Shown piece after piece: positions 46,771 to 56,389 of a DNA stretch of 64,000 nt. Origin of the DNA: Chitinophagaceae bacterium (GTDB lineage: Bacteria; Bacteroidota; Bacteroidia; Chitinophagales; Chitinophagaceae); contig JAIXOJ010000048.1 of the NCBI GenBank assembly GCA_027486835.1, forward strand, positions 29,477-93,476. The letters run 5' to 3'. The translations under genes were made by a program, and so were the position numbers. The stretch's first letter is position 1, and every line of letters starts with the position of its first letter. The notes below the pieces were generated by a model that was not told the origin of the DNA, ran no database searches, and saw nothing but the letters and a program-made list of their open reading frames with translations.

Positions 46771-48441
46771 CTACACCTTAGCAAGTTTGCCTTGTGTTAG
46801 CGTAAAAGCAAAATCAGGGGCTTGAGGTAAATTATTTTGGGAAGAAGTAATGATGATGGTAACCCCCTTTAAGCTTTTTAGGTACTGAAATATAGCAGAA
46901 GCCTCAGTAGGTGTAAGGTGGGAGAATGGCGATTCAAGCAATAAAAGCCGGTGCCGCCCTAGTAACGCCCTTACCAAAGCAATATTTTTTCTAGTTCTTT
47001 GAGATAACCGTTTACCCTGAGGATCTAGTAAGGTATCATAACCTTTAGGCAATGCTTGAATATAATCATTTAACCCTGTAAGTTGAACTAAGGCGTCCAC
47101 ATCTTTCATTGGGATAGCCTTGTTGCCCATGGTAAGGTTTTCCAACAAAGTACCTTGAAACACTTCTTGATGCTGCAACAGCACCCCCGTTAACATTCGC
47201 AGACTTTGTATTTGGTAATTGCCAATTGGTACATGGTTAAACAAGATGCTACCCTGAAACGATGTGTAAGCACCACTTAGCAGGCGAAGTGCTGTGGATT
47301 TGCCACTACCCGATTCACCAGTAATATGCACCAAACTACCAGCAGGTATGCTACCATTTAAATCGTTAAGTACTTGATTGCCATCGGGATAAGTAAAACT
47401 TACTTTTTTAAATTCAATACTTACACCTTCTTGTTCGTCGGACAATTGAAGTGTACCACTTGTTTCCACAGCAGCTTCGGTTATTTTATTGAGCTTTTCT
47501 ATAGACACCAAAGCATCATATACCTTATCCAAATTGCCAACTAATTTTTCTACAGAGCCAATGATGGTCAAAATCACTAAATCCGTTGCAATGAATTGGC
47601 CAATATTAATTTGCTGGTCAACGAGCAACACTACCCCCATGATTAACATCCCCGCGGTGATGAGGATTTTAAAAATGACCAAACTCCAATATTGTGTTAA
47701 CAGAATTTTGAAATAATGAGTCCTAGCCTCTAAATAACCCCCAAGCAATCCATCACTTTTTTGTAAATGAAGCGAAGTGCCTTTGGCATATTTAAAGGGT
47801 TTGATGAAACGGGCAATTTCCTGTATCCAATTAGCGATACCATATTTATAATCACATGCTTTTAATGCGGCAGACAAACCCTCTAAGCTCGTAAATCGGA
47901 TGATGGCAACTATAATAAGGAGTAATACTGCACCAAAACCAATGAATACCGGATGGTATAGCGCCAAAAGGATGATGCCCAAAAGGATTTGGATAAAAGC
48001 AATGGGTAAATCCAAGAGTAATTTTTCAAGTCCTTTTTGCAAGGAAACCGTTTCAAAAAAGCGATTAACCACTTCTGGTAAATAATAATTGTCTAGTTTT
48101 TCTACATTGAGTTTGGGCAATCGGTCAGTAAATTCCAAAGAATACCGCACAAATAGTTTTTGCTCTACCCTTTCAATTACCTGCATTTGTCTTATTTGCA
48201 GCAAGCCATTAATGAATGTACCCAAAACCACCAAAGCAATCAGCACTACAATGGAGGTAGACACCGAACCCGCCATTACAAAACTGATGATGGTTTGAAT
48301 GCCTAAAGGAAGGGACAGTTGTACCAATCCTGAAAGAATGGCAAAAACATAAATGGCCGAGATGTCTGCCTTATCCAGACTTAAAATTTTAAAAAACTTT
48401 CGGATTGAACTAAGTGTCGAAATATTTCCAGCGTTTGCCAT
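46771..48441 (-). CDS. ABC exporter fusion with degenerate ATPase motifs
   Basis: A 556-residue protein with an N-terminal exporter membrane domain (about six spans, 25-300) and a C-terminal nucleotide-binding domain. Walker A is intact (GESGSGKST, 375-383) and the Q-loop glutamine is present (VLLQHQEVFQG), but the signature is LSQRT (479-483) in place of LSGGQ, Walker B ends LLLLES (E503, S504) where LLLLDE is expected, and the H-loop reads TSSQ with no His. So ATP may be bound but hydrolysis by a homodimer looks weak or absent. No C39 peptidase domain is present. It heads the ABC-HlyD-TolC operon. Confidence 0.85.
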   Translation of the reverse strand: MANAGNISTLSSIRKFFKILSLDKADISAIYVFAILSGLVQLSLPLGIQTIISFVMAGSVSTSIVVLIALVVLGTFINGLLQIRQMQVIERVEQKLFVRYSLEFTDRLPKLNVEKLDNYYLPEVVNRFFETVSLQKGLEKLLLDLPIAFIQILLGIILLALYHPVFIGFGAVLLLIIVAIIRFTSLEGLSAALKACDYKYGIANWIQEIARFIKPFKYAKGTSLHLQKSDGLLGGYLEARTHYFKILLTQYWSLVIFKILITAGMLIMGVVLLVDQQINIGQFIATDLVILTIIGSVEKLVGNLDKVYDALVSIEKLNKITEAAVETSGTLQLSDEQEGVSIEFKKVSFTYPDGNQVLNDLNGSIPAGSLVHITGESGSGKSTALRLLSGAYTSFQGSILFNHVPIGNYQIQSLRMLTGVLLQHQEVFQGTLLENLTMGNKAIPMKDVDALVQLTGLNDYIQALPKGYDTLLDPQGKRLSQRTRKNIALVRALLGRHRLLLLESPFSHLTPTEASAIFQYLKSLKGVTIIITSSQNNLPQAPDFAFTLTQGKLAKV

Positions 48442-48694
48442 ATTGGTATTGATAAAGTAAGTTTGGAAGGTTGTACAATAAATTATTTTGGTGAAAAAAT
48501 CAGCTAGAATATCAATTGTAGAGATGAAATGGTATCAGCTTTATTTTTTGGATAAAATGAAAAACGGCTCATCTGTAATTACTTAATACTGTGGGGTTAG
48601 AATAATCAGTAATCATCAGTTAGCGTTGCAATGTATTAGCCATCACCTAAACCATGTAACGAATTGGGGAAAATTACTTCCGCTTTTAAATAAC

Positions 48695-48940
48695 TTATTC
48701 TATTTCTATGGTAGAATGGATATTTATAGGCTGTTTTTGTTGTTCAATATAGTTTCTTAACTCAAATAAATCTCGTTGCAATTGTTTGATTCTTGTTTCC
48801 CGCATCGTAATAGATTCTTCCCCAATTTGGCTATTGATTCTATTTTCGTGGAACTTTATATTAGTGTGGATTATTTGAGTAGCCAATTCAATGGCATCGT
48901 TGGCGGCAAAACTGCCTTCGATTAATTGTACTTTTTTCAT
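48695..48940 (-). CDS. Small coiled-coil protein of unknown function
   Basis: An 81-residue charged protein, predicted mostly helical with a heptad-like stretch (MRETRIKQLQRDLFELRNYIEQQKQ in its C-terminal half). It starts with MKKVQLIEGSFAANDAIELA. No known family is recognised. It lies 253 bp upstream of the exporter operon in the same direction and divergent from the LysR gene, so it could be an accessory of the exporter or a cargo; that is inference only. Confidence 0.6.
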   Translation of the reverse strand: MKKVQLIEGSFAANDAIELATQIIHTNIKFHENRINSQIGEESITMRETRIKQLQRDLFELRNYIEQQKQPINIHSTIEIE

Positions 48941-49041
48941 CGTTTACTTTTTTTAGAATGATTAATTGAGAAACGCAAAAATGCAAGCAGAAGCTCAAGC
49001 ACAACTATTGATGTTTGCTATGTTTATCATTAAAAGAATTT

Positions 49042-50007
49042 ATGAATTACACTTTACACCAACTACAGGTATTTTTAAAAGTCACCCAAACAGAAAGCAT
49101 TACCAAAGCGGCAGAGGAACTTTTTCTCTCCCAGCCGGCTGTTTCTATACAGTTAAAAAACTTTCAGGATCAATTTGATATACCACTAACCGAGGTAGTA
49201 GGGCGTAAACTGTTTATTACAGAATTTGGAAAAGAAATAGCGCACGCCGCTGAGAATATCTTAAATGAAGTGTATGCCATCAACTATAAAACCTTGGCAT
49301 ACAAAGGACAATTATCTGGAAGACTCAAGATCTCCGTGGTTTCTACAGGCAAATATGTAATGCCCTATTTTTTAACGGATTTTTTACACCTTCACGAAGG
49401 CATTGAGCTAGTGCTGGATGTAACCAACCGATCTAAAGTAATCGACAGTCTAGAACGAAATGAAGTGGACTTTTCGTTATTGTCCTTATTGCCAGAAAAA
49501 TTAGCCATAGAAAACGAACCACTCCTGCCCAATCAACTTTATTTTGTTGCTAGCGCAAAATACCTACTACCCTCCTTGCAGGTAGAAGAGGTGCAGATGC
49601 TATTCCAAAAAATACCTTTCATATACCGAGAACCAGGTTCGGCTACACGGTTATTGATGGAGCAATACATAGAACTGAACAAGCTACCGATACGAAAAAG
49701 GATAGAACTTACCTCCAATGAAGCAGTAAAACAAGCGGTAATTGCTGGGCTTGGTTGTTCCATTATGCCTTTAATTGGTATCAAAAATGAATTACTCAAT
49801 GGCGAGTTAACCATCTTGCCTTTGGCGGGTTTTCCCCTCACCTCTGCTTGGAATTTAATATGGATGAAACGAAAAAACTTTTCTCCTGTGGCAAAGGCAT
49901 TTTTGCACTACCTACAAAAAAATAAAAATGCCATTATTTCAAAGCACTTCACTTGGGTAGAACAGTTTGCCGTTAAAGAATTGCTATCAAAACAGCTAGG
50001 CGGTTAG
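49042..50007 (+). CDS. LysR-family transcriptional regulator
   Basis: A 321-residue DNA-binding regulator. The ATG at 49042 is chosen over 49015 since it starts the canonical N-terminus MNYTLHQLQVFLKVTQTESITKA. The winged helix-turn-helix (about 3-62, with AAEELFLSQPAVSIQLKNF) is followed by a periplasmic-binding-protein-like effector domain (about 88-300). It is divergent from the 81-residue gene, so that gene and the exporter operon are candidate targets. The effector is unknown; there is no metabolic gene next to it to suggest one. Confidence 0.9.
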   Translation: MNYTLHQLQVFLKVTQTESITKAAEELFLSQPAVSIQLKNFQDQFDIPLTEVVGRKLFITEFGKEIAHAAENILNEVYAINYKTLAYKGQLSGRLKISVVSTGKYVMPYFLTDFLHLHEGIELVLDVTNRSKVIDSLERNEVDFSLLSLLPEKLAIENEPLLPNQLYFVASAKYLLPSLQVEEVQMLFQKIPFIYREPGSATRLLMEQYIELNKLPIRKRIELTSNEAVKQAVIAGLGCSIMPLIGIKNELLNGELTILPLAGFPLTSAWNLIWMKRKNFSPVAKAFLHYLQKNKNAIISKHFTWVEQFAVKELLSKQLGG

Positions 50008-50060
50008 ACCAATACTATTGTTGGATAAAATCATAAATCCTGTACACTAGAAGATTAAGC

Positions 50061-50515
50061 GCATTTGCTTGATACAGGACAATACTTTAGGATACTCAAC
50101 CGTATTTGCTTGATACTCAACCGTATTTGCTTGATACTCAACCATATTTGCTTGATACTCGACCGTATTCGCTTGATACTCGACCGTATTTAGTTGATAC
50201 TCGATCGTATTTAATTGATACTCGACCGTATTTAGTTGATACTCGACTATATTTATTTGATACTCGACCGTATTCAATTGATACTCGACCGTATTCAATT
50301 GATACTCGACCGTATTTAATTGATACTCGACTATATTTATTTGATACTCGACCGTATTTAATTGATACTCGATCATATTTTATTGATACTCGATCGTATT
50401 TGTTTGATACTCGGCAGTACTTATTTGATACTTGACCGTATTTAGTTGATACTCAACGATATTTTCTTCATACTGGGCTATATTTAGATTATACCAGACT
50501 GCACTTACTTTACAT
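50061..50515 (+). repeat. 21-bp tandem array C
   Basis: About 20 units of exactly 21 bp, consensus TATTTAATTGATACTCGACCG, clearest from 50103 to 50440 and decaying on both sides. Differences cluster at unit positions 5-8, while the TTGATACTCGACCGTATT block is nearly fixed. Frames of 109 codons are open on both strands but are repeat by-products. The core ACCGTATTT matches arrays A, B and D. Confidence 0.95.
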
Positions 50516-50667
50516 CAAACAATACTTAATAATTACTGAGTCAATGTCATTAAGTCAAGACTCATTCTGTAATGTTGCCTAATTGTCCTTAATTACAAAT
50601 TGGCCAAACAGAAAGTAATATCAGATCAAATTTCTCATCTTGCTTCAAAGACTATACAATAACACCA

Positions 50668-50812
50668 ATACAAGTAGAATCAAACCCAAAGGGTTCAAAT
50701 GTTTATAGCAAAAAACACGAACATTACATTCGACCCCATCGGGTTCGTACCAATCCCCTTCTATCATTTTTCTATAAACATCAAATCCGTTCGGGATTAT
50801 TTAAATAAACCA
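50668..50812. repeat. Palindromic REP-like element
   Basis: The left arm (about AAACCCAAAGGGTTCAAATG then TTTATAGCAAAAA) is approximately the reverse complement of the right arm (TTTTTCTATAAACATCAAATCCGTTCGGG), and a CCCCATCGGG motif sits inside. Similar elements are common between genes in Bacteroidota. The remainder of the 50008-51474 gap shows no gene. Confidence 0.5.
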
Positions 50813-51474
50813 TAAAGGTCGAAAGTATTAAGTGGAGGGTAATTATTAAAAAAGGGGCTGTAGTAGCAATACGAAGATGCGAATGATAGCAACCCTCCAG
50901 TATAATCTTGCTTAAATTAATGACATTGGATACTGAACTATGTTAAGTGGTATCTCAACCGAATTCAATGAAGGATGAACCACAAGCCTATGGGGCTAAT
51001 ATCAAGAAACCCATAGAAGTAAAACCTTACTGTTTATCTTTTGGTGAGATTTGAGCTATCATTTATTAGAAAAACTATGCACAAGCTTGTAGTAATACAT
51101 TTAATTGATCAGTACTACAATCTATCCCCTTATTTAAACGATAATGTTTACCTTCTTTTTTTGCATATCATTGTATTTCCTCCAAAGTTTATTGTTACGA
51201 ATAACGTTGGATTACCAAGTTTCTTGGTTAGTACCCCGATACCCACGCTAATGGATGTTTGGCTAGAAAGTACTACCCAATTTGTAGGTACTCCCTTTAA
51301 CCCTGAAAGGATTCAAAAGGAATAGCTTCAAGTGAAATCGGTGGCGTTCAAGGCAGCGTTTGAGTCAGGATGAATCGAGTGATTATTTGCTGTTGATAAA
51401 AATTGGGGAAAACCCAAAATATTTGATTTGATTAATTAAATCTAATTTGTCTTTAACTATTCAGATATACTACT

Positions 51475-52878
51475 ATGTTAGCCGAAAAAGAGATACAATT
51501 ACTAATAATAGAAGATAACCTCGGAGATGTTATTCTGTTAGAGGAGTATTTATATGAAGCATTAGGAAAGCTGGTGATTGGCAAAGCCGAATCCTTTGCT
51601 GCTGCACAAAAAATATTATCGGAGCCACATCGTTTCGATGCCATCTTCCTTGATTTATCCTTGCCCGACCACAGCGGAAAGGAATTGGTTACCGATGTGG
51701 TACAACTGGCAGGTCTGGTACCCGTGATTGTTTTAACTGGATACAGCAACAAAGAGTTTGGCATCAAAACCCTTGAGCTGGGCGTGTCTGATTATTTAGC
51801 AAAAGATGATTTGGATAGTGCCCAATTGTCTAAAAGTTTGATGTATAGCATTGAGCGGAAGCGTATTGAAAAGAAATTCTTAGAAAGCAATGAGCGATTT
51901 GAAATTGTAGCCAAAGCCACATCCGATACCATTTGGGATTGGGACATTAAAAACAAAACAGTGCTTTGCAACCAAGGTATCATAAGGGTATTCGGATACA
52001 CCGAGGCGGATTATAAGCAAACGGAATATTGGTGGCGCAGCAAAATTCACCCCGACGATTTTAGAAAAGTAATCAGTGCCCTTTCTAATTCTTTTGTTAA
52101 AGGAGAATCGTTGATGCAATTGGAATACCGATTCATGTGTGCAGACGGTAGCTATAAATACGTGCTTGACCGTGCCTATCTCGTTTTGGGTTTCGACAAA
52201 AAACCCATTAGGATGATTGGTGCCATGCAGGATATTACCAGAAAAAAATCAGAGGAGCAACAACTCAGATTGTTTGAATCGGTCATTACCAATACCTCCG
52301 ATGCGGTAGTTATTTTCGAAGCACACCCACATTCTAATCAGCTGCCAACATTGTTTTACATTAATAAAGCATTTTCCTTAATGACTGGCTATTCATTAAC
52401 CGATGTAATAGGGGTAACTGAATTGTTTTTCCATGGTCCGCTCACAGCTAGCGAAGAAGTGGCTGCCATGCAAGCAGCCATGCTAAATGGCAAAAGTTGC
52501 ACCATTGAAATTATACATTACAATAAAAATGGCGACCCTTTTTGGGTGAACATATCCGTATCGCCCGTTCTTGATAGAAAGGGCGTGCTTACTCACTGGA
52601 TTTCTATTCAAAAAGACGTAACCGACAGAAGAAAATACCTTCAAGCTATTGAAGAACAAAATGAAAAACTCAAGGATATTGCTTGGACACAATCGCACCT
52701 AGTAAGAGCCCCACTCGCAAGAATAATGGGGTTGAGTAGCATGTTGTCCGATTTAATTATAGATGAAGAGGCAGATGTGCCATTTTCAAAACAGGAATTG
52801 GTTACTTTAATCAACAATTCGTCAGAAGAATTAGATAAAATCATTCGCGACATTGTTCAAAAAACAGAGAATATTTAA
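51475..52878 (+). CDS. REC-PAS-PAS-DHp signalling protein lacking an ATPase domain
   Basis: A 467-residue cytoplasmic signalling protein. Domains: receiver (about 6-125; phosphoacceptor D60 in FLDLSLPD, conserved K110), PAS-PAC (about 140-260; DTIWDWDIKNKTVL ... GAMQDITRKK), second PAS-PAC (about 265-390; ISIQKDVTDRRKY), then a dimerisation/phosphoacceptor segment with an H-box (QSHLVRAPLARIMGL, H408). The protein ends there: no N, G1 or G2 box, so there is no HATPase domain. It could take phosphate from another kinase and pass it on like an HPt protein. The next gene, 14 bp on, is a lone receiver. Confidence 0.88.
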   Translation: MLAEKEIQLLIIEDNLGDVILLEEYLYEALGKLVIGKAESFAAAQKILSEPHRFDAIFLDLSLPDHSGKELVTDVVQLAGLVPVIVLTGYSNKEFGIKTLELGVSDYLAKDDLDSAQLSKSLMYSIERKRIEKKFLESNERFEIVAKATSDTIWDWDIKNKTVLCNQGIIRVFGYTEADYKQTEYWWRSKIHPDDFRKVISALSNSFVKGESLMQLEYRFMCADGSYKYVLDRAYLVLGFDKKPIRMIGAMQDITRKKSEEQQLRLFESVITNTSDAVVIFEAHPHSNQLPTLFYINKAFSLMTGYSLTDVIGVTELFFHGPLTASEEVAAMQAAMLNGKSCTIEIIHYNKNGDPFWVNISVSPVLDRKGVLTHWISIQKDVTDRRKYLQAIEEQNEKLKDIAWTQSHLVRAPLARIMGLSSMLSDLIIDEEADVPFSKQELVTLINNSSEELDKIIRDIVQKTENI

Positions 52879-52892
52879 AAACCACTTGACCT

Positions 52893-53297
52893 ATGAACTT
52901 TAGCATCATTATTATTGACGATGACCCCACTATTATGGTACTACACAAGTCATTCGTACAAAAGCGATTGGGTATCGTTCCGCTCGTGTTTGGTAATGGA
53001 CAACTTGGGTTAGATTATTTTCTAGGCCCTGAATCAACCGCTGATCATTACCTCATACTGCTAGACATTAATATGCCTGTATTGGATGGATGGGGCTTTT
53101 TAGATGCCATTCAGCATCATCAAGTGAAAGCGAAAATTCAAGTAATCATGGTTACCTCTTCCATTGATGTAGTTGACAAAGAAAAAGCAATGACTTACCC
53201 CCAAGTAATAGACTACTTAGAAAAACCCCTGCGCATAGCAGCCTGCGATAAAATAAAAGTACTACCAACCCTAGTGCAATTTTTCGCACAGCAGTAG
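52893..53297 (+). CDS. Single-domain response regulator
   Basis: A 134-residue stand-alone receiver domain (CheY-like). Phosphoacceptor D58 (LLDINMPVLDG), acidic cluster IIDDDP near the N-terminus, T88 (VTSS) and K111 (LEKPL) are all present, so it should be phosphorylatable. There is no output domain. Being 14 bp downstream of the REC-PAS-PAS-DHp gene, it is probably its partner in a phosphorelay. Confidence 0.9.
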   Translation: MNFSIIIIDDDPTIMVLHKSFVQKRLGIVPLVFGNGQLGLDYFLGPESTADHYLILLDINMPVLDGWGFLDAIQHHQVKAKIQVIMVTSSIDVVDKEKAMTYPQVIDYLEKPLRIAACDKIKVLPTLVQFFAQQ

Positions 53298-53342
53298 AAG
53301 GTAAGTAAGTGCTAGGTTGTGGGTATTTGGCACTAATAGTTA

Positions 53343-53525
53343 AAAAAGAGATAGCAAGTTGTCACTTTTTCAAATAGCCCAGAATCCTTCCATTAATTCG
53401 GATTATTCAACGATTCGTGCCATTGGAGCGAATGCGACAAAAAGCACAGCCTTTTGCATTCGACAGGTCTATATCACCTTTCGTGCATTCGTGGCAAACA
53501 TCCCAAAATGGCTTATTTCCCGAGC
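53343..53525 (+). repeat. Dispersed intergenic repeat, copy 3
   Basis: Contains AGCAAGTTGTCACTTTTTCAAAT, a CGTGCCATTGGAGCGAATGCG block and TTCGTGCATTCGTGGCAAAC with CCCAAAATGGCTTATTTCC at the end. It is inverted relative to the copies at 7552 and 39215 and in the same orientation as 57165. Confidence 0.65.
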
Positions 53526-53555
53526 GGGAATAATTAGGTACTTACCACCACCTAA

Positions 53556-55043
53556 TTATTCCATCCACAAAACCGAATTGCCAGTACTAAATTCGTTTTG
53601 CTCCCACAGAAGATTGTCCGGATCTTTTAACCATTGACCATCTACTATATATTTATACAGGTGTTTCCCAGGCATCAGGTTGAGGGTTATTTTCCATTGA
53701 TTTTCATCTTTGGAAAGCGGAAAACCATTTTTATTCCAACCATTAAAATCCCCACTGATACTTACCGATTTTGCGTTTTTGAAAGCTTTGGTAATGAAAG
53801 TATAATTAGGGTGTATCACCAACAAATTGTTGGATTTTCCATCTAGCCCTTTAATAGTGGGATAATATTTTAAATCGGTTTGTTCCTTTCCATCAACAAT
53901 AAACCTAAGCTCATAATTTCCTTGGCCAAGCACATAAGGTATTTCCCATCCAGTGCTAGTTCGGTTCATTATTAACTCATTTTTCTTCCAAAAATTAAAC
54001 GAGCCTATCAACATAACTTTTGATGCAGAAAGAAAACCATCTAACCTAAATAGGTATGGATTGCCTATGCTGATTACAGAATTGTATTCATTATAAAATT
54101 CGTTGGGCATTTTATTTTTGTTCCCTGGATCTTCAAACCAATCTCTATCATTAGCAATAAAACGATAGGTGTGGGTACCTTCAGCTAAATAGATGGGTAG
54201 CTGCCAAGCATTTGCCGTTTTAAAGAGCTTTAGTTGGTTGGATTGCCAATTATTAAAACTGCCAGCCACACAAATTTTTCTAGCATGATCATACCCAGAT
54301 AGCACAAAAAGATGGTTGGTTTTAAAATAGACAGAATTTACATTGCCCTTATTATCATTTTCATTTTGCACATTGTCGGGGTCGGTCATCCAGTTGCCAT
54401 CTGCTATGAATTTATACCAATATTTACCTGGCGTAAGCTTTACATAAGCAATCCAACCACTATCTTTTTTCAACATCGACAATACCGTGGGATTCCAATG
54501 GTTAAAACTTCCTGCTAGTTTTACATTTTGTGCATTCAAATACCCTCTTAGATAAAAAGTAACGATGGAATCATTTACCCTAAATAAATGATTGTTTTTA
54601 TATTTATTTACCCCATAAGTAATGGAGCTATGCACTGCTGGAAAAAGTGCGGCATTGTGTGGTTTGTTCTTCTCCGTGAAAACAATTTTCTCCTGTGCAT
54701 TAGAGAATTTATCAAATGTGTTAAAGTCCATCGTAAAAAGGCACATGTCTTTGGTTGTATTGGCAAGCCTCCAACCCTGTTTTCGTAGCGAATCGGTGGT
54801 GTTATTAGAAAAATATCCTCGCAGCCCTAAATTTTCTAAATGATGTTTACTGATAAAATTATTCAGTTCTGCCTCAGCAATATTTCTGCTAATTTCAATG
54901 GCCATTTTACCATCTCTTACCATCATTTTAGCACTTCCCCCTTGTGCCAGAGCAAAAGATAGCTGTAGCAGCAACACACAGCAGCAAAGGAATAATCTGG
55001 TGGTTACTTTGTATAGTAGGTAACTAAATAATGCTATTTCCAT
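53556..55043 (-). CDS. Exported protein with four CBM48/AMPK-like carbohydrate-binding modules
   Basis: A 495-residue exported protein. After a signal peptide (hydrophobic about 17-33, ALAQ) and a region of about 120 residues without known family, four E-set modules related to AMPK1/CBM48 glycogen-binding domains follow. Each has the pattern VxLAGSFNxW ... GxYWYKFIxDGxWxxDPxN: KLAGSFNHW, CVAGSFNNW, MLIGSFNFW and SISGDFNGW. The modules are complete, with no catalytic domain. It overlaps the next gene by 10 bp on the same strand (the protease gene is upstream and probably translated first), implying coupled expression. Binding of alpha-glucan is an inference. Confidence 0.8.
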   Translation of the reverse strand: MEIALFSYLLYKVTTRLFLCCCVLLLQLSFALAQGGSAKMMVRDGKMAIEISRNIAEAELNNFISKHHLENLGLRGYFSNNTTDSLRKQGWRLANTTKDMCLFTMDFNTFDKFSNAQEKIVFTEKNKPHNAALFPAVHSSITYGVNKYKNNHLFRVNDSIVTFYLRGYLNAQNVKLAGSFNHWNPTVLSMLKKDSGWIAYVKLTPGKYWYKFIADGNWMTDPDNVQNENDNKGNVNSVYFKTNHLFVLSGYDHARKICVAGSFNNWQSNQLKLFKTANAWQLPIYLAEGTHTYRFIANDRDWFEDPGNKNKMPNEFYNEYNSVISIGNPYLFRLDGFLSASKVMLIGSFNFWKKNELIMNRTSTGWEIPYVLGQGNYELRFIVDGKEQTDLKYYPTIKGLDGKSNNLLVIHPNYTFITKAFKNAKSVSISGDFNGWNKNGFPLSKDENQWKITLNLMPGKHLYKYIVDGQWLKDPDNLLWEQNEFSTGNSVLWME

Positions 55044-56017
55044 ATATACATTTTGTTGGTCACAAAATTGAATCCAATCTTGTGTAGTGATAAAAAATCA
55101 AACCCTAAAATGCCATCCACACACACATTGCCCGAGAAACAAGACTTTTCCATATTGGTAATCACCACAGGCAAGTTGTTGATGATGCTATTACCAATTT
55201 TAAATTGTTGCATTTCACCATAAAGCGCCTCTACTTTTTTGCTACCCGAACCAGTGAGTGTAATGCGTTGATTGATATTTATTTGTTCAAAAATTTTATT
55301 AGGCAATCGGCTATCCAGTAAATTAGATTCTGCTGCACAATCAATCACTAGTCGCAGTTTTTTTCCAGCAATTTCTGTCTTCACCATTACCCTGTTTTCT
55401 ACTTGCTCGGTACCAACTATGTTGTATTCGCTGGTATCTGATAGCATAGGATGTTGATAGGTAGCCGCTTCTTTTCGGGAAATATGGTGCAAGTACAATA
55501 AGTTTTTTTCGTAGTCGATAATCATCTCGCATTGCTTAAACAAGCTCATGCCCAACAATCCCAATATCTTAACACCCTTGCTGTTTTCAATATGTCCCAA
55601 ACCCAGTAAGTCAGCCTCCGTATTGGCATAGTGAAATGCACCTAAATTCAGTTGGTGTACCAATGTTCTGGTTACAGACTGTGTACTACCATTGATGCCC
55701 CCCTGCTCCTCGTCTTGATGATAGGTGCTGGGGTAATTTCTAAAATAAGTAAGGTTCAGAACCACGTTTGGCGCACCAGTGTCTAATATAAAATTCCCCT
55801 CAGTAGTGTCTGCTTTTGCTCGGATAAGAATCAAATTACCCGCCCTACTGAATGGAATAATACAGCATGGGCTGTCGGTGTTTATGGATTGAATAAAGGT
55901 TGGTATCGGTTTTTCAACACTAACATGTGGCGAGGGTGCTACATGTAGCATGAATAAGTGGATGCTACAAATAAGCGGAGCAAGCAAAGACCACAGCGGT
56001 GTAGCAACTTGATTCAT
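55034..56017 (-). CDS. Retropepsin-like aspartyl protease with uneven active sites
   Basis: A 327-residue protein with an N-terminal hydrophobic segment (about 8-24, probably signal or anchor). Start at ATG 56017; the frame reaches a TTG at 56044. Two homologous pepsin-like halves are seen: the first has a full motif FILDTGAPN (D79) followed by ILGLLGMSLF, the second has LVIDCAAE (D226, with Cys-Ala in place of Thr-Gly) followed by GILGFDFLSL. Bacteroidota proteins of this kind are usually annotated as aspartyl protease family. The uneven second site suggests altered or weak activity. It overlaps the CBM48-like gene by 10 bp. Confidence 0.78.
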   Translation of the reverse strand: MNQVATPLWSLLAPLICSIHLFMLHVAPSPHVSVEKPIPTFIQSINTDSPCCIIPFSRAGNLILIRAKADTTEGNFILDTGAPNVVLNLTYFRNYPSTYHQDEEQGGINGSTQSVTRTLVHQLNLGAFHYANTEADLLGLGHIENSKGVKILGLLGMSLFKQCEMIIDYEKNLLYLHHISRKEAATYQHPMLSDTSEYNIVGTEQVENRVMVKTEIAGKKLRLVIDCAAESNLLDSRLPNKIFEQININQRITLTGSGSKKVEALYGEMQQFKIGNSIINNLPVVITNMEKSCFSGNVCVDGILGFDFLSLHKIGFNFVTNKMYIWK

Positions 56018-56389
56018 AATGGCAATAGCAATAATTGGTATCAAAGAAACAACCTTTTATGGTTATAAAGTGATTATGTAAGGAATGTACTTTAAATCTG
56101 AAGATAAAAGTGAAGAGTTACACTTTACTAAAGCGTTAAGCAATTTTTGTTTGATAAACCTAGAGCAGAAGAACTACATGAGGTAATGGTATCAATTATC
56201 TGTGCAATTGCTTGATTCTAAACACATCCAGTGGTTGGGGTTTGCCAAAAACTACCACTTGAAAACCATTTGTTGCAAAGCTTCTAATTTTTATTTCCCC
56301 TTCTTCGTAGAGGATTCATTTTTATCTATCGTTTACTTACTCCGCAAAAAACCAATCGAATTCTTTTGTTTATCCCTTATTTTTATTCC

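Noticed and set aside
50047..50435. 109-codon frames on both strands in array C
   Set aside because: Repeat-derived; variation is not silent in either frame.
50061..50515. CRISPR array
   Set aside because: Units are contiguous without unique spacers, and no cas genes are present.
51041..51325. 94-codon + strand frame
   Set aside because: No recognisable domain or ribosome site; isolated in repeat-rich intergenic DNA.
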